DNA of 8,830 nt, taken from contig PUOQ01000085.1 of the NCBI GenBank assembly GCA_003552785.1, positions 1 to 8,830 of the forward strand, in the 5' to 3' direction. Below the pieces are notes generated by a model. The model made no database searches, was not told the origin of the DNA, and saw nothing but the letters and a program-made list of their open reading frames with translations. This stretch comes from Dehalococcoidia bacterium (GTDB lineage Bacteria; Chloroflexota; Dehalococcoidia; Dehalococcoidales; CSSed11-197). The first letter of the stretch is position 1. Every line of letters starts with the position of its first letter. The position numbers were made by a program, and so were the translations under genes. Positions 1 through 6,828 of the stretch are shown here, in pieces.

Positions 1-178
1 AAAAAGGGGCGAAGGCTGCCGCTAAGAACTAACCAGAAAAGAAAAAGCGGGACAAACTGAAGAAATAGTATTAAAAACGTGTTCTGGGGCAGGCGTGGCA
101 ACTTAACCTGGGTGCTTTTTGATACTCTGTTCGGCATTTCTAAATTTTAAACTCCATGAGTACCCCTGTATTTTATTA

Positions 179-219
179 CAGGCAGGTAGTCTAAAAATAA
201 AAAGGGGGCTACCTGCCTG
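179..219. repeat. Perfect 11-bp inverted repeat
   Basis: CAGGCAGGTAG at 179-189 is the exact reverse complement of CTACCTGCCTG at 209-219, with a 19-base A-rich loop ending in five G. There is no T run on either side in either direction, so it is not a standard intrinsic terminator. The left arm overlaps a second hairpin, CCTGTA (165-170) with TACAGG (177-182), so the two cannot form together. The loop segment AATAAAA (196-202) is also complementary to TTTTATT (171-177). Function unknown. Confidence 0.7.
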
Positions 220-280
220 AAACGTCATGAAAAAACCCTGATAGTTAACTCAATTGGAACTCATATTACCGTTAGGCAAG

Positions 281-313
281 CTTTGGTGTCAAGTAAAGTA
301 CAGTACGCCAAAG
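281..313. repeat. Intergenic stem-loop, 9 bp
   Basis: CTTTGGTGT (281-289) can pair with ACGCCAAAG (305-313), giving nine pairs with one G-U wobble if read as plus-strand RNA; read as minus-strand RNA that pair becomes a C-A mismatch. The 15-base loop contains GTAC repeats. No neighbouring signal gives it a role. Confidence 0.4.
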
Positions 314-368
314 AGCAAACATCAGCCAACGGATTAAGTTATTATGTGAAGAAATCCCCTACCACCGG

Positions 369-405
369 AAAAAAACAGGCTAACGGGCTATTTTGCTTCA
401 GGCCT
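369..405 (-). terminator. Possible weak terminator after the small gene
   Basis: Beginning about 12 bases after the stop codon of the 99-residue gene, the minus strand reads AGGC (405-402), a 21-base loop, GCCT (380-377), one G, then seven T (375-369). The T tract and position suit a transcript end, but the stem has only four pairs, so the call is tentative. Confidence 0.3.
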
Positions 406-416
406 CATGGTTAGGC

Positions 417-716
417 TTAAAATGCCACCTTTAGCTCGACCCGTTCTATTTCGCCAAAACCTTTAAGCGGTTTTAAAGCACCCAGAATAATGCTTCTGAC
501 CATATCGCTTACAAAAGCATTGACTTCAACCGGCCGGCAGTCGACCTTGATTTCGACGTTGGAACCATCAATAACAAACTCGGCCGTCTCATAACCCTCT
601 CCCTTTGTAAGCGAATCGGCCACACCTTTCGCAACAGCTGCAATCATGCTTTCTACAAATTCGTTATTGGTTATCTCCTTACCATTTACAACAAGCTCTA
701 CACTGGCCATGTTCAT
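417..716 (-). CDS. Small hypothetical protein, 99 residues
   Basis: I do not recognise a family. The protein is soluble in appearance, with no signal peptide, membrane segment, Cys cluster or catalytic motif. Its pattern suggests strand-helix-strand-strand-helix-strand: VELVVNG near residues 6-12, an Ala/Val-rich helix around 22-36, paired strands AEFVID and VEIKVD around 45-59, a second helix around 65-80, and a closing strand VELKVAF. This regular alternation of charged and hydrophobic residues is typical of a real small domain. Two ATG codons lie two codons apart (716 and 710); AAAGGCGG upstream is spaced acceptably for either. It follows the phosphoesterase gene by 19 bases on the same strand, so the two are probably co-transcribed. 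A weak T-tract terminator lies just beyond. A functional link to DNA repair would be a guess from position only. Confidence 0.7.
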   Translation of the reverse strand: MNMASVELVVNGKEITNNEFVESMIAAVAKGVADSLTKGEGYETAEFVIDGSNVEIKVDCRPVEVNAFVSDMVRSIILGALKPLKGFGEIERVELKVAF

Positions 717-735
717 TACCGCCTTTAAAAATATT

Positions 736-1185
736 TTAACGTTGCTTCTTTTTTAGCAGGAGCCAGCTCTTATCCCCGGTTTTTACCAGGGCATACTCAC
801 CGTTTACCCTGCTGCCTTCAAGGTGGAATTCCATCTTTTTCTGGTCGCTTTTAAGGAGTTTATAGGCTCCGCTATCCCATATTTTTACACTGCCGGCGCC
901 GTACTCTCCTTCGGGGATGACACCTTCGAAGTTTATGTAATCCAGGGGATGGTCTTCCGTCTCAACAGCAAGGCGCCGGATTCCACTTTGCAGAGGAACC
1001 CCTTTTGGAACCGCCCAGCTTTTCAATACACCGCCTATCTCCAGACGGAAATCATAGTGAAGTTTGCTGGCGTGGTGTTCCTGTACAACAAACCGGCTTT
1101 GCCCGCCGCCTTCCGGGGCGGCCCGGCCACCGGGTTCAGTAGTCCGGGAAAAGTCTCTTTTTGCCCTGTATTCTTCCAGTCCCAT
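736..1185 (-). CDS. Stand-alone LigD-type 3'-phosphoesterase domain protein
   Basis: This is the phosphoesterase (PE) module of bacterial LigD without the ligase or polymerase. Characterised PE domains remove 3'-phosphate and 3'-terminal ribonucleotide from DNA ends using a divalent metal, preparing ends for joining. Counting from the chosen start (149 residues), the signature is HHASKLHYDFRLE at 37-49 and EDHPLDYINFEG at 77-88. His37, His43, Asp45, Arg47, His79 and Tyr83 match in identity and spacing the six active-site residues I know from Pseudomonas LigD PE, so the enzyme looks functional. PEGEYGAG (91-98) and a basic C-terminus are also typical. I chose ATG at 1185 because family members usually begin with a sequence like MGLEEYRAKRDF; an in-frame TTG at 1227 would add 14 residues, and neither start has a good ribosome-binding site. 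The gene begins about 58 bases after tRNA-Pro. No Ku or ligase partner is in the window. Confidence 0.88.
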   Translation of the reverse strand: MGLEEYRAKRDFSRTTEPGGRAAPEGGGQSRFVVQEHHASKLHYDFRLEIGGVLKSWAVPKGVPLQSGIRRLAVETEDHPLDYINFEGVIPEGEYGAGSVKIWDSGAYKLLKSDQKKMEFHLEGSRVNGEYALVKTGDKSWLLLKKKQR

Positions 1186-1242
1186 ATATGGTGAACTCTG
1201 AGTAAAACTGCGGGCTTTTCTTTCCAAATATTTATATGAAAA

Positions 1243-1316
1243 TCGGGGTGAGAGGACTCGAACCTCCGACTTCAGCGTCCCAAACGCTGCGCGCTAGCCG
1301 ACTGCGCTACACCCCG
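1243..1316 (-). tRNA. tRNA-Pro (anticodon TGG)
   Basis: Read on the minus strand, 1316 to 1243 folds as a full cloverleaf of 74 bases. The acceptor stem CGGGGTG pairs with CACCCCG, the D stem is GCGC/GCGC, and the anticodon stem CAGCG/CGCTG encloses the loop TTTGGGA with anticodon TGG. The T arm GGAGG-TTCGAGT-CCTCT has one G-T pair. The discriminator base is A. The 3' CCA is not encoded (TTT follows), so it must be added enzymatically. Confidence 0.97.
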
Positions 1317-1326
1317 TCCTCAAATG

Positions 1327-1355
1327 AGTATATCAAAGCCATTAAGGCAGTGCAA
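1327..1355 (-). promoter_or_regulatory. Promoter for tRNA-Pro
   Basis: On the minus strand a -35-like TTGCAC (1355-1350) and a -10 TATACT (1332-1327) are separated by exactly 17 bases. The expected start of transcription lies a few bases before the tRNA 5' end at 1316. The -10 is good and the -35 only half matches TTGACA. The same transcript could continue into the phosphoesterase gene. Confidence 0.55.
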
Positions 1356-1365
1356 TTATAAAGGC

Positions 1366-2091
1366 CTATGGCCGGCAACTCATGCAAATCTCAAGCTTTT
1401 CGAGCTCAACTCCGCTTTCAGCAGCCATAAACTCCAGCTGTTTTTCAGGAGCAAAGTAAAAGCCGCAGGCGCTGCATGCTTTCAGCTTGAACTCCTGGCT
1501 GCAGTTGGGCCATGATATGGTGCGCGTGCCAGCTTTGTCTTCCATTTTAATTGCACCGGTGGGGCAAATATAAACACAGGAACCACAGGCAATGCAGTCA
1601 TCTGCCTCATCATAAAAAGGCAATGCCGCCTCCCTCTCGGTGCCACGGTTTATCAGGCTGATGGCACTTTTACCAACCACTTCCCGGCAGGCCCTGGTGC
1701 AAAGAGCGCATAAAATGCATGCGTCCCCGTCTTCGTCGGGCTTGAACCGGGTGGTGGTTACACCCAGTTTTTCAGCCATTTGCCGAATTTCTTCAGATTC
1801 CGGGCAACGTGCCAGCAGAAGCTCGATTACCATCCGGCGGATCTTTATAACCTTTTCGGACTTTGTGTCAACTTCGATTCCCTCGGCCACTTCATAAGCA
1901 CAGGAGGTTACCGTACGTTTCCGTTTGCCCTTGGTCACATCCACCATGCAAAGGCGGCAGGCACCATAAGGCAAAACCGACTCATTTACACAAAGTGTAG
2001 GAATTTCGATGTTGTTTTCCGTTGCTGCATCCAGAACGGTCTGGCCTTCTTTGGCCTTGATTTCTTTTCCATCTATTTTAAAAGTTACCAT
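1366..2091 (-). CDS. HoxU/NuoG-like iron-sulfur protein, third subunit of the NADH module
   Basis: A 241-residue electron-wiring subunit, probably carrying electrons between the oxoacid oxidoreductase and the flavin subunit encoded just upstream. The N-terminus is a plant-type [2Fe-2S] ferredoxin domain with Cys34, Cys45, Cys48 and Cys64. Two [4Fe-4S] ferredoxin motifs follow: Cys125-128-131-135 and Cys166-169-172-176 (the latter followed by Pro). Between them and the N-terminal domain (about 85-120), where NuoG and [FeFe] hydrogenases usually have a His/Cys3-ligated [4Fe-4S] site, this protein has only one Cys (Cys96), so that cluster appears absent. The C-terminus has CSACG (206-210) and CMSC (236-239), a pair of CxxC knuckles suggesting a zinc ribbon or an extra cluster; Cys197 is also near. 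No catalytic domain is fused. The ATG at 2091 has GGAG six bases upstream and lies 11 bases after the NuoF-like gene. It is the last gene of the operon. Confidence 0.88.
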   Translation of the reverse strand: MVTFKIDGKEIKAKEGQTVLDAATENNIEIPTLCVNESVLPYGACRLCMVDVTKGKRKRTVTSCAYEVAEGIEVDTKSEKVIKIRRMVIELLLARCPESEEIRQMAEKLGVTTTRFKPDEDGDACILCALCTRACREVVGKSAISLINRGTEREAALPFYDEADDCIACGSCVYICPTGAIKMEDKAGTRTISWPNCSQEFKLKACSACGFYFAPEKQLEFMAAESGVELEKLEICMSCRP

Positions 2092-2102
2092 TTATAACTC
2101 CG

Positions 2103-3971
2103 CTACCTTATTTCTATAGCTTTAAGCTTGCAAACTTCTTTACAGGCACCGCATTTGGTGCATTCGGACTGGTGTAGTACCACGGGTGTCTTCTTGCCCA
2201 TAAATTCAATCGCCCCGTAGGAACAGGCATTAACGCACAGCTTGCAACCGGTGCACTTCTCTTCGATGATATGATAGGTGATTAGAGATTTACAAACACC
2301 CGCCGGGCATTTTTTGTCCTGAATATGGGCTTTATACTCATCGCGGAAGTATTTCAAAGTGGTCATAACCGGGTTGGGGGCGGTCTGCCCCAGTCCGCAA
2401 AGAGCCCCGTCGTTGATTACCTCCGACATCTCCTCGAGCATTTCCAGGTGGCTTTCCTCACCCCGCCCCTGGGTTATGTCGTCAAGAATTTCGCGCATTC
2501 TGCGAAGCCCCTCCCGGCAGGGTACACATTTACCACAGGACTCGTCTTCAAGGAATTCGAGGAAGTAACGCGCGATGTCTACCATGCAGTTTTCTTCATC
2601 CATCACAATCATCGCGCCCGAGCCCATCATGGAGCCTGCATTGGTTAATTCGTCGAAATCAACCGGAAGGTCAAGTAAGTTTTCGGGAATACAGCCCCCG
2701 GAAGGCCCACCGGTCTGGACAGCCTTGAACTTCTTGTCCCCGGGTATACCCCCGCCGATCTCATAAACAATTTCACGAAGAGTTATGCCCATGGGCACTT
2801 CGACGAGTCCGGTATGGTTAATTTTCCCGACCAGTGAGAATATTTTGGTGCCCTTGCTGTTTTCGGTGCCGATTTTTGAATACCAGTCGGCACCCTTGTT
2901 TATGATAAGCGGCACGTTGGCCCAGGTTTCAACATTGTTTAATACGGTAGGCTTGTTGTACAGACCTTTATGTGAAGTATGAATGTACTTCGGCCGGGGT
3001 TCACCCACCTTGCCTTCAATCGAAGCCATAAGCGCGGTGGACTCACCGCACACAAAAGCACCGCCGCCACGGTTAATTTTTATTTCCAGGTCAAAACCGG
3101 AGCCAAGAATATTCTTGCCCAAAAGGCCATAGTCTTTGGCCTGCTGGATAGCCCTGTAGGCATTTTTCACCGCCAGCGGGTATTCATTTCTAATATAAAT
3201 ATATGCAATGCTCGAGCCCACTGCGTAGGCCCCTATCATCATCCCTTCAAGAATCGCGTGCGGATTGCCTTCCATAAGAGAGCGGTCCATAAATGCACCG
3301 GGGTCGCCCTCATCACAGTTGCAGATTATATACTTGGGCTCGCCGTGGGCCTCTCTGGAACTCTGCCACTTTATGTCGGCCGGGAAGCCTCCGCCACCCC
3401 TGCCCCTGAGCCCGGCTTTCCGGACTTCGTCGATAACCTGCTCGGGAGTCATTCCGCTCAACACTTTGGAAAAAGCACTGTATCCGCCAACAGCAATATA
3501 GTCGTCTATTTCATACGGGTCTATGTAACCATTGTCACCGAAAACAAGCCTGACCTGCTTTTTATAAAACGGGACTTCTTCTTCGGAGGCAATTTTTTCT
3601 CCGGTGGCGAGTGATTCGTACAGCAACCTTTCAATGGGCTTGCCGCCTATAACGGTTTCACTAACAATTTCGGGCACATCTTCAAGCCGGACCCGCTGGT
3701 AGAAATAGTTCTGAGGCCGTATGACCACCAGCAAGCCCCGTTCACAAAAACCATGGCAGCCGGTAGTTTTGACTTCCACCTTGCCGCCAAGCCCATGTTT
3801 TTCGATTTCTTCCTTAAATGCATCGGCAATTTTTTTGCCTCCGTAAGCCTGGCAGCCGGTGCCACAGCATACCGCAATCATGGGTGCATCGGAACTGCGC
3901 TGCTTGTTAAGGCCCTGTCTTTTCTTTTCAAGCTCGGCTACGGATGTGAGTTTTTGTTGTTTATCGTTCAT
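2103..3971 (-). CDS. nuoF: NuoF/HydB-like NAD(H)-binding flavoprotein subunit
   Basis: The 622-residue NADH- and FMN-binding subunit, close in length and architecture to HydB of trimeric electron-bifurcating hydrogenases rather than to the shorter NuoF of complex I. Domains in order: a thioredoxin-like [2Fe-2S] domain with Cys35, Cys40, Cys72 and Cys76; the FMN/NADH fold with the glycine-rich GLRGRGGGGFP (187-197) and NCDEGDPGAF (218-227); an SLBB-type region around 330-440; a [4Fe-4S] site Cys479-482-485 with Cys525; and a C-terminal double ferredoxin, Cys573-576-579-583 and Cys604-607-610-614. Cys462, His549, Cys555 and Cys560 resemble the zinc ligands described in bifurcating HydB; that matching is from memory. 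The ATG at 3971 lies two bases after the NuoE-like stop with only a distant GGAG, suggesting translational coupling. It should accept or donate electrons to NAD(H) in the cytoplasm, with the POR subunits as the likely partner. Confidence 0.93.
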   Translation of the reverse strand: MNDKQQKLTSVAELEKKRQGLNKQRSSDAPMIAVCCGTGCQAYGGKKIADAFKEEIEKHGLGGKVEVKTTGCHGFCERGLLVVIRPQNYFYQRVRLEDVPEIVSETVIGGKPIERLLYESLATGEKIASEEEVPFYKKQVRLVFGDNGYIDPYEIDDYIAVGGYSAFSKVLSGMTPEQVIDEVRKAGLRGRGGGGFPADIKWQSSREAHGEPKYIICNCDEGDPGAFMDRSLMEGNPHAILEGMMIGAYAVGSSIAYIYIRNEYPLAVKNAYRAIQQAKDYGLLGKNILGSGFDLEIKINRGGGAFVCGESTALMASIEGKVGEPRPKYIHTSHKGLYNKPTVLNNVETWANVPLIINKGADWYSKIGTENSKGTKIFSLVGKINHTGLVEVPMGITLREIVYEIGGGIPGDKKFKAVQTGGPSGGCIPENLLDLPVDFDELTNAGSMMGSGAMIVMDEENCMVDIARYFLEFLEDESCGKCVPCREGLRRMREILDDITQGRGEESHLEMLEEMSEVINDGALCGLGQTAPNPVMTTLKYFRDEYKAHIQDKKCPAGVCKSLITYHIIEEKCTGCKLCVNACSYGAIEFMGKKTPVVLHQSECTKCGACKEVCKLKAIEIR

Positions 3972-3973
3972 AA

Positions 3974-4441
3974 TTAATCGTAATTCTCCAGTAGCGGTTT
4001 TACCTTGTTCACGCTTACATGGCCGATATATTCACCATCAACCACCACCACCGGCCCCAGAGCACAGGCACCGACACAGTTAACTCCCTCAAGAGTAAAC
4101 TTCTTGTCTTCAGTGGTATCGCCGCAGCACACATTCATTTCCTTTTCCATCTGCTGCAGAATGGAGGCAGCGCCCCTCACGTGGCATGCAGTTCCCAGGC
4201 AGACATGCACGCTGTGCCGGCCCCTGGGTTTAAGGGAAAATGCCCGGAAAAAGGTGGCTACGCTAAACACCTGGCTTAAAGGTATATCCAGCGCCTGGCT
4301 TACCTCGGCAATAGCTTCACGTGGAAGGTAGTTATATTCAGCCTGAACATCCTGAAGTATGGCAATCAGGTTGCTTTTGTCCCTGTCATACCTGTCCAGG
4401 ATGGAGGATATAGTTTCTTTTACTGCACTTAACTCTGACAT
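3974..4441 (-). CDS. nuoE: NuoE/HydC-like [2Fe-2S] thioredoxin-fold subunit
   Basis: A 155-residue protein with the usual layout of NuoE, HoxE and HydC: an N-terminal helical bundle (about 1-70, including the family-typical YNYLP at 36-40 and VFSVATFF at 58-65), then a thioredoxin-like [2Fe-2S] domain with Cys81, Cys86, Cys122 and Cys126 in the C-x4-C and C-x3-C pattern. Family members sit next to the NuoF-type subunit and pass or store one electron; in bifurcating hydrogenases HydC is one of three core subunits. The ATG at 4441 is preceded by GGAGAAGG inside the end of porB, and the two genes overlap by 13 bases, which ties its translation to the POR half of the operon. The following flavoprotein gene starts two bases after the stop. 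It was most likely inherited as a unit with that gene. Confidence 0.93.
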   Translation of the reverse strand: MSELSAVKETISSILDRYDRDKSNLIAILQDVQAEYNYLPREAIAEVSQALDIPLSQVFSVATFFRAFSLKPRGRHSVHVCLGTACHVRGAASILQQMEKEMNVCCGDTTEDKKFTLEGVNCVGACALGPVVVVDGEYIGHVSVNKVKPLLENYD

Positions 4442-5358
4442 TCAGCCTTCTCCAACAGTTTGTGATATTCTTCCCTCAGCCGCTTTTCAATTTCCTTGAC
4501 AGCATCTTCTGTCAAATGCCGGAAGCGGCGCTGAGGTTTCATATAATCCTTTACAGGTTTCAACTTTTCAGGTGTTATATTTACGGTGTATCTGCCGTTT
4601 TCCACCTCGTAAATCGGGAAAGCGCCCGTTTCTACAGCCAGGCGGCCCAGTTTAATGGTAAGGTCGGAAGCACAGCCCCAGCCGGTGGGGCATCCGCTGA
4701 AAATGTGGATGTATGCCGGCCCCTTTGTTTCTACCCCCTTCTTAACCTTGTCAATCAGGTCTACGGGATAGCTGGGGCAGGCGGTAGCCACATAAGGGAT
4801 ATTATGCGCAACAGCAATACCGGGCATGTCTTTTTTCCACGTAAACTGGCCAATGCTTTGCTTGCCGGCCGGCGAAGTGGTGGTAGTAGCACCATAGGGA
4901 GTGGCCGAAGAACGCTGGATGCCGGTGTTCATGTAGCCTTCGTTGTCAAAGCAAATATAAAGGAAGTTATGGCCTCTTTCAAGGGCACCCGAAAGTGCCT
5001 GGAAGCCAATGTCTGCTGTGCCGCCGTCACCGGCAATGGCAACCACACGGGTGTCCCTCCGGGGTAGATGGCCTTTTCGCATTTTTGCTTTCAACCCGGC
5101 TTCGATGCCACTGGCAACAGCTGCCGTGTTCTCAAAAAGGGTGTGTATCCATGGCACCTTCCAGTTGGTATACGGAAGCTGAGAAGCAATTATTTCCATA
5201 CAGCCTGTAGCGTTGGCTACAATTGCATCCCGCCCGATGGCTTTAAAAGCAAGGCGCAGTGCCAGCACCTCACCACAGCCGACACAGGCACGATGGCCGG
5301 GGGTAAAACTTTCAAGTTCGGGTAATATCCGGGGAACATATACACTGCTGTTTATCAT
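4429..5358 (-). CDS. porB: Pyruvate-type 2-oxoacid:ferredoxin oxidoreductase, beta subunit
   Basis: The thiamine-pyrophosphate and iron-sulfur subunit of a CoA-acylating 2-oxoacid oxidoreductase, 309 residues, normal for PorB. The TPP/Mg motif is GDGGTADIGF at 110-119 with the closing NEGYMNTG at 139-146. The proximal [4Fe-4S] ligands are Cys25, Cys28, Cys53 and Cys223, the arrangement expected from POR structures (first two as CVGC). The segment QRSSATPYGA (148-157) is typical of pyruvate-acting members; close paralogues that use branched or aromatic 2-oxoacids share most of these features, so the substrate is inferred. The ATG at 5358 directly adjoins the porA stop with no gap, and the 3' end overlaps the NuoE-like gene by 13 bases. 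Electrons from the TPP radical would leave by this cluster to the PorD ferredoxin. Confidence 0.93.
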   Translation of the reverse strand: MINSSVYVPRILPELESFTPGHRACVGCGEVLALRLAFKAIGRDAIVANATGCMEIIASQLPYTNWKVPWIHTLFENTAAVASGIEAGLKAKMRKGHLPRRDTRVVAIAGDGGTADIGFQALSGALERGHNFLYICFDNEGYMNTGIQRSSATPYGATTTTSPAGKQSIGQFTWKKDMPGIAVAHNIPYVATACPSYPVDLIDKVKKGVETKGPAYIHIFSGCPTGWGCASDLTIKLGRLAVETGAFPIYEVENGRYTVNITPEKLKPVKDYMKPQRRFRHLTEDAVKEIEKRLREEYHKLLEKAECQS

Positions 5359-6534
5359 CTACTCTCTCACCCCATGAATTTCAAATTCGTTTTCGCTGCC
5401 TTTCTCGGCAATTTCCCGGCCGCGATTTATTATGGTTTCAAAGCCTTCCCGGGTAACATCCCGGCCCCCAAGCCCACCAACAAAGCTGACTACACTGGGC
5501 CTGTCCTTCTGGTTGTACAGGGCAGCTTTTACCTCGCTGGCAACAGGGCCACCGGGGCCGCCAACAGATATGGCTCTGTCGAGCACCACCAGTGTATCGA
5601 CGCCTTTGAGGGCCTTTCTGAGTTCTTCAAACGGGAACGGCCGCCACAAACGCAGGCGGATCAGGCCGACTTTCTCGCCCTTTTCCCGCATGCTGTCGAT
5701 GGCAGTCATGGCAGTTTCGCTGAATGAGCCCATGGTAAGAAGGAGCGTCGTTGCCCCTTCCGTCCGGTAATGTTCCACCGGATGATAATGCCTTCCGAAC
5801 TGCTCGCCAAATTCCTGCCACGCCTTTATGATGTGGTCGTAGGATTTGCGTATATTCATTTCCTGGGCCCACTTGGCTTCGGTGAATATAAAGGGCGGGG
5901 CAAAATCTCCCATGGCTACCGGTTTATCCGGGTTTAAAGGCAGGGGGTAACTGTTGGGCGGAAGGTATTTTTCCACCTCTTCCCTGTCGGGAACGGTGAT
6001 CGGCTCGATAACATGTGAAAGGTGGAAGCCGTCCAGGTTCACCATTACGGGCAACAGTACGTTGTTATCTTCAGCGATGCGGAAAGCACATATGGTATGG
6101 TCGACTGCTTCCTGGCCGTTTTCAACAAATACCTGAATCCAGCCCACATCGCGGCAGGACATCACATCGGAATGGTCCCCCCATACACTGAGCGGGGAGG
6201 AAACAGCCCGGTTGGTTACCGCCATCACTATGGGCAGCCTCATGGCCGATGCCACATAGAGCACCTCGTGCATGAGCTCGATTCCCTGCCCGGCGGAAGC
6301 TGTAAATGTGCGTGCACCTGCAGCCGCCGAGCCGAGGCAGGCACTCATGGCCGAATGTTCCGATTCCACCGGAATATATTCGGCATCCAGCTCCCCGTTT
6401 GCCACCAGCTCTGCAAGATGCTCAACAATATGGGTTTGCGGAGTTATAGGATAAGCGGCGATGACATCGGCATCGGCCGCTTTAACTGCATCACCAATGG
6501 CGACAGAAGTTTCAATGCCGGCCCTTTCTGCCAT
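5359..6534 (-). CDS. porA: Pyruvate-type 2-oxoacid:ferredoxin oxidoreductase, alpha subunit
   Basis: The 391-residue alpha subunit, full length for PorA. It carries the pyrimidine-binding half of the TPP site: YPITPQT (28-34) and VESEHSAM (56-63), where Glu59 aligns with the glutamate that activates TPP in Desulfovibrio POR. NRAVSSP (108-114) matches the NRALSAP-like motif whose arginine (here Arg109) binds the substrate carboxylate. WGDHSDVMSCRD (118-129) followed by GWIQVF favours pyruvate over 2-oxoglutarate or indolepyruvate. The central and C-terminal parts match the transketolase C-like domains, including GGPGGPVASE near 334-343. The ATG at 6534 shares one base with the porD stop (TAATG) and has a strong GAGGAGG seven bases upstream, so it should be well translated. 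Confidence 0.94.
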   Translation of the reverse strand: MAERAGIETSVAIGDAVKAADADVIAAYPITPQTHIVEHLAELVANGELDAEYIPVESEHSAMSACLGSAAAGARTFTASAGQGIELMHEVLYVASAMRLPIVMAVTNRAVSSPLSVWGDHSDVMSCRDVGWIQVFVENGQEAVDHTICAFRIAEDNNVLLPVMVNLDGFHLSHVIEPITVPDREEVEKYLPPNSYPLPLNPDKPVAMGDFAPPFIFTEAKWAQEMNIRKSYDHIIKAWQEFGEQFGRHYHPVEHYRTEGATTLLLTMGSFSETAMTAIDSMREKGEKVGLIRLRLWRPFPFEELRKALKGVDTLVVLDRAISVGGPGGPVASEVKAALYNQKDRPSVVSFVGGLGGRDVTREGFETIINRGREIAEKGSENEFEIHGVRE

Positions 6535-6827
6535 TACTCAACCTCCTCAACCATTTTGATTGCATAAACCGGGCACTCTTTGGCGCAAATGCCGCAGCCT
6601 TTGCACCAGTACTGATCGCCCTCAAAATAGCCTTCTTCGTTCCGGGTTATACACGCCTCGGGGCAAAAGATGGCACACAACCCGCATTTTATGCACCTGG
6701 AAAACTCGTACACAGGCTTGTTGGAGCGCCAGTCTCCAGTGCGGTAGTAGTCTGCATTGCCGGGATTGGTTACAATCCCGCCTATTTCGATATCTTGCCA
6801 GGTAACTTCATTATCTTGTTTAACCAA
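6534..6827 (-). CDS. porD: 2-oxoacid:ferredoxin oxidoreductase, delta (ferredoxin) subunit
   Basis: A 97-residue two-cluster ferredoxin subunit. Ligands are Cys45-48-51-55 and Cys75-78-81-85, each in the C-x2-C-x2-C-x3-C pattern followed by Pro. The ~40-residue N-terminal extension, containing GDWRSNKPVY (31-40), is characteristic of PorD and is used in related enzymes to dock on the alpha/beta core. It conducts electrons from the PorB cluster to an external acceptor, here possibly the iron-sulfur proteins encoded downstream. The start is TTG at 6827: AAGGAG lies seven bases upstream and the porG stop ends two bases before it, so the TTG is well supported. Confidence 0.95.
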   Translation of the reverse strand: MVKQDNEVTWQDIEIGGIVTNPGNADYYRTGDWRSNKPVYEFSRCIKCGLCAIFCPEACITRNEEGYFEGDQYWCKGCGICAKECPVYAIKMVEEVE

Positions 6828-6828
6828 T

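Larger units (their letters stand above)
33..416. other. Noncoding region with inverted repeats
   Basis: I see no credible gene here; stops are frequent in all frames. The stretch holds a perfect 11-bp inverted repeat (179-219), a smaller hairpin overlapping it (165-182) and a third stem (281-313). A run of five T at 116-120 follows a weak CAGG/CCTG pairing (90-93 with 107-110) and could end a gene entering from the left on the plus strand, but the stem is too short to call a terminator. The left edge (bases 3-32) reads as a Lys/Ala-rich C-terminal tail in one frame, too short to assign. Confidence 0.6.

Noticed and set aside
3..32. C-terminal tail of a gene entering from the left on the plus strand (KGAKAAAKN, then stop)
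   Set aside because: Only nine residues are visible and another frame is also open; too short to support as a gene.
1358..1374. Terminator at the end of the operon (GGCC-ATA-GGCC followed by TTTATAAT on the minus strand)
   Set aside because: The stem is four pairs, overlaps the stop codon, and the T tract is interrupted; it may simply be the end of the coding sequence next to the tRNA promoter.
2979..3614. 211-residue open frame on the plus strand
   Set aside because: It is entirely antisense to the well-conserved NuoF-like gene and has no recognisable domain; a shadow frame.
1366..4441. A NAD-reducing [NiFe] or [FeFe] hydrogenase operon
   Set aside because: The NuoE/NuoF/HoxU-like trio would fit, but no hydrogenase large or small subunit and no H-cluster motifs occur in the window; the neighbours are POR subunits.
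2103..4441. Part of a respiratory complex I (nuo) operon
   Set aside because: No membrane subunits or NuoBCDI are present, and the NuoF-like protein has the longer HydB architecture with a C-terminal double ferredoxin.
4462..5067. 201-residue open frame on the plus strand
   Set aside because: Antisense to porB, low-complexity composition and no domain; a shadow frame.
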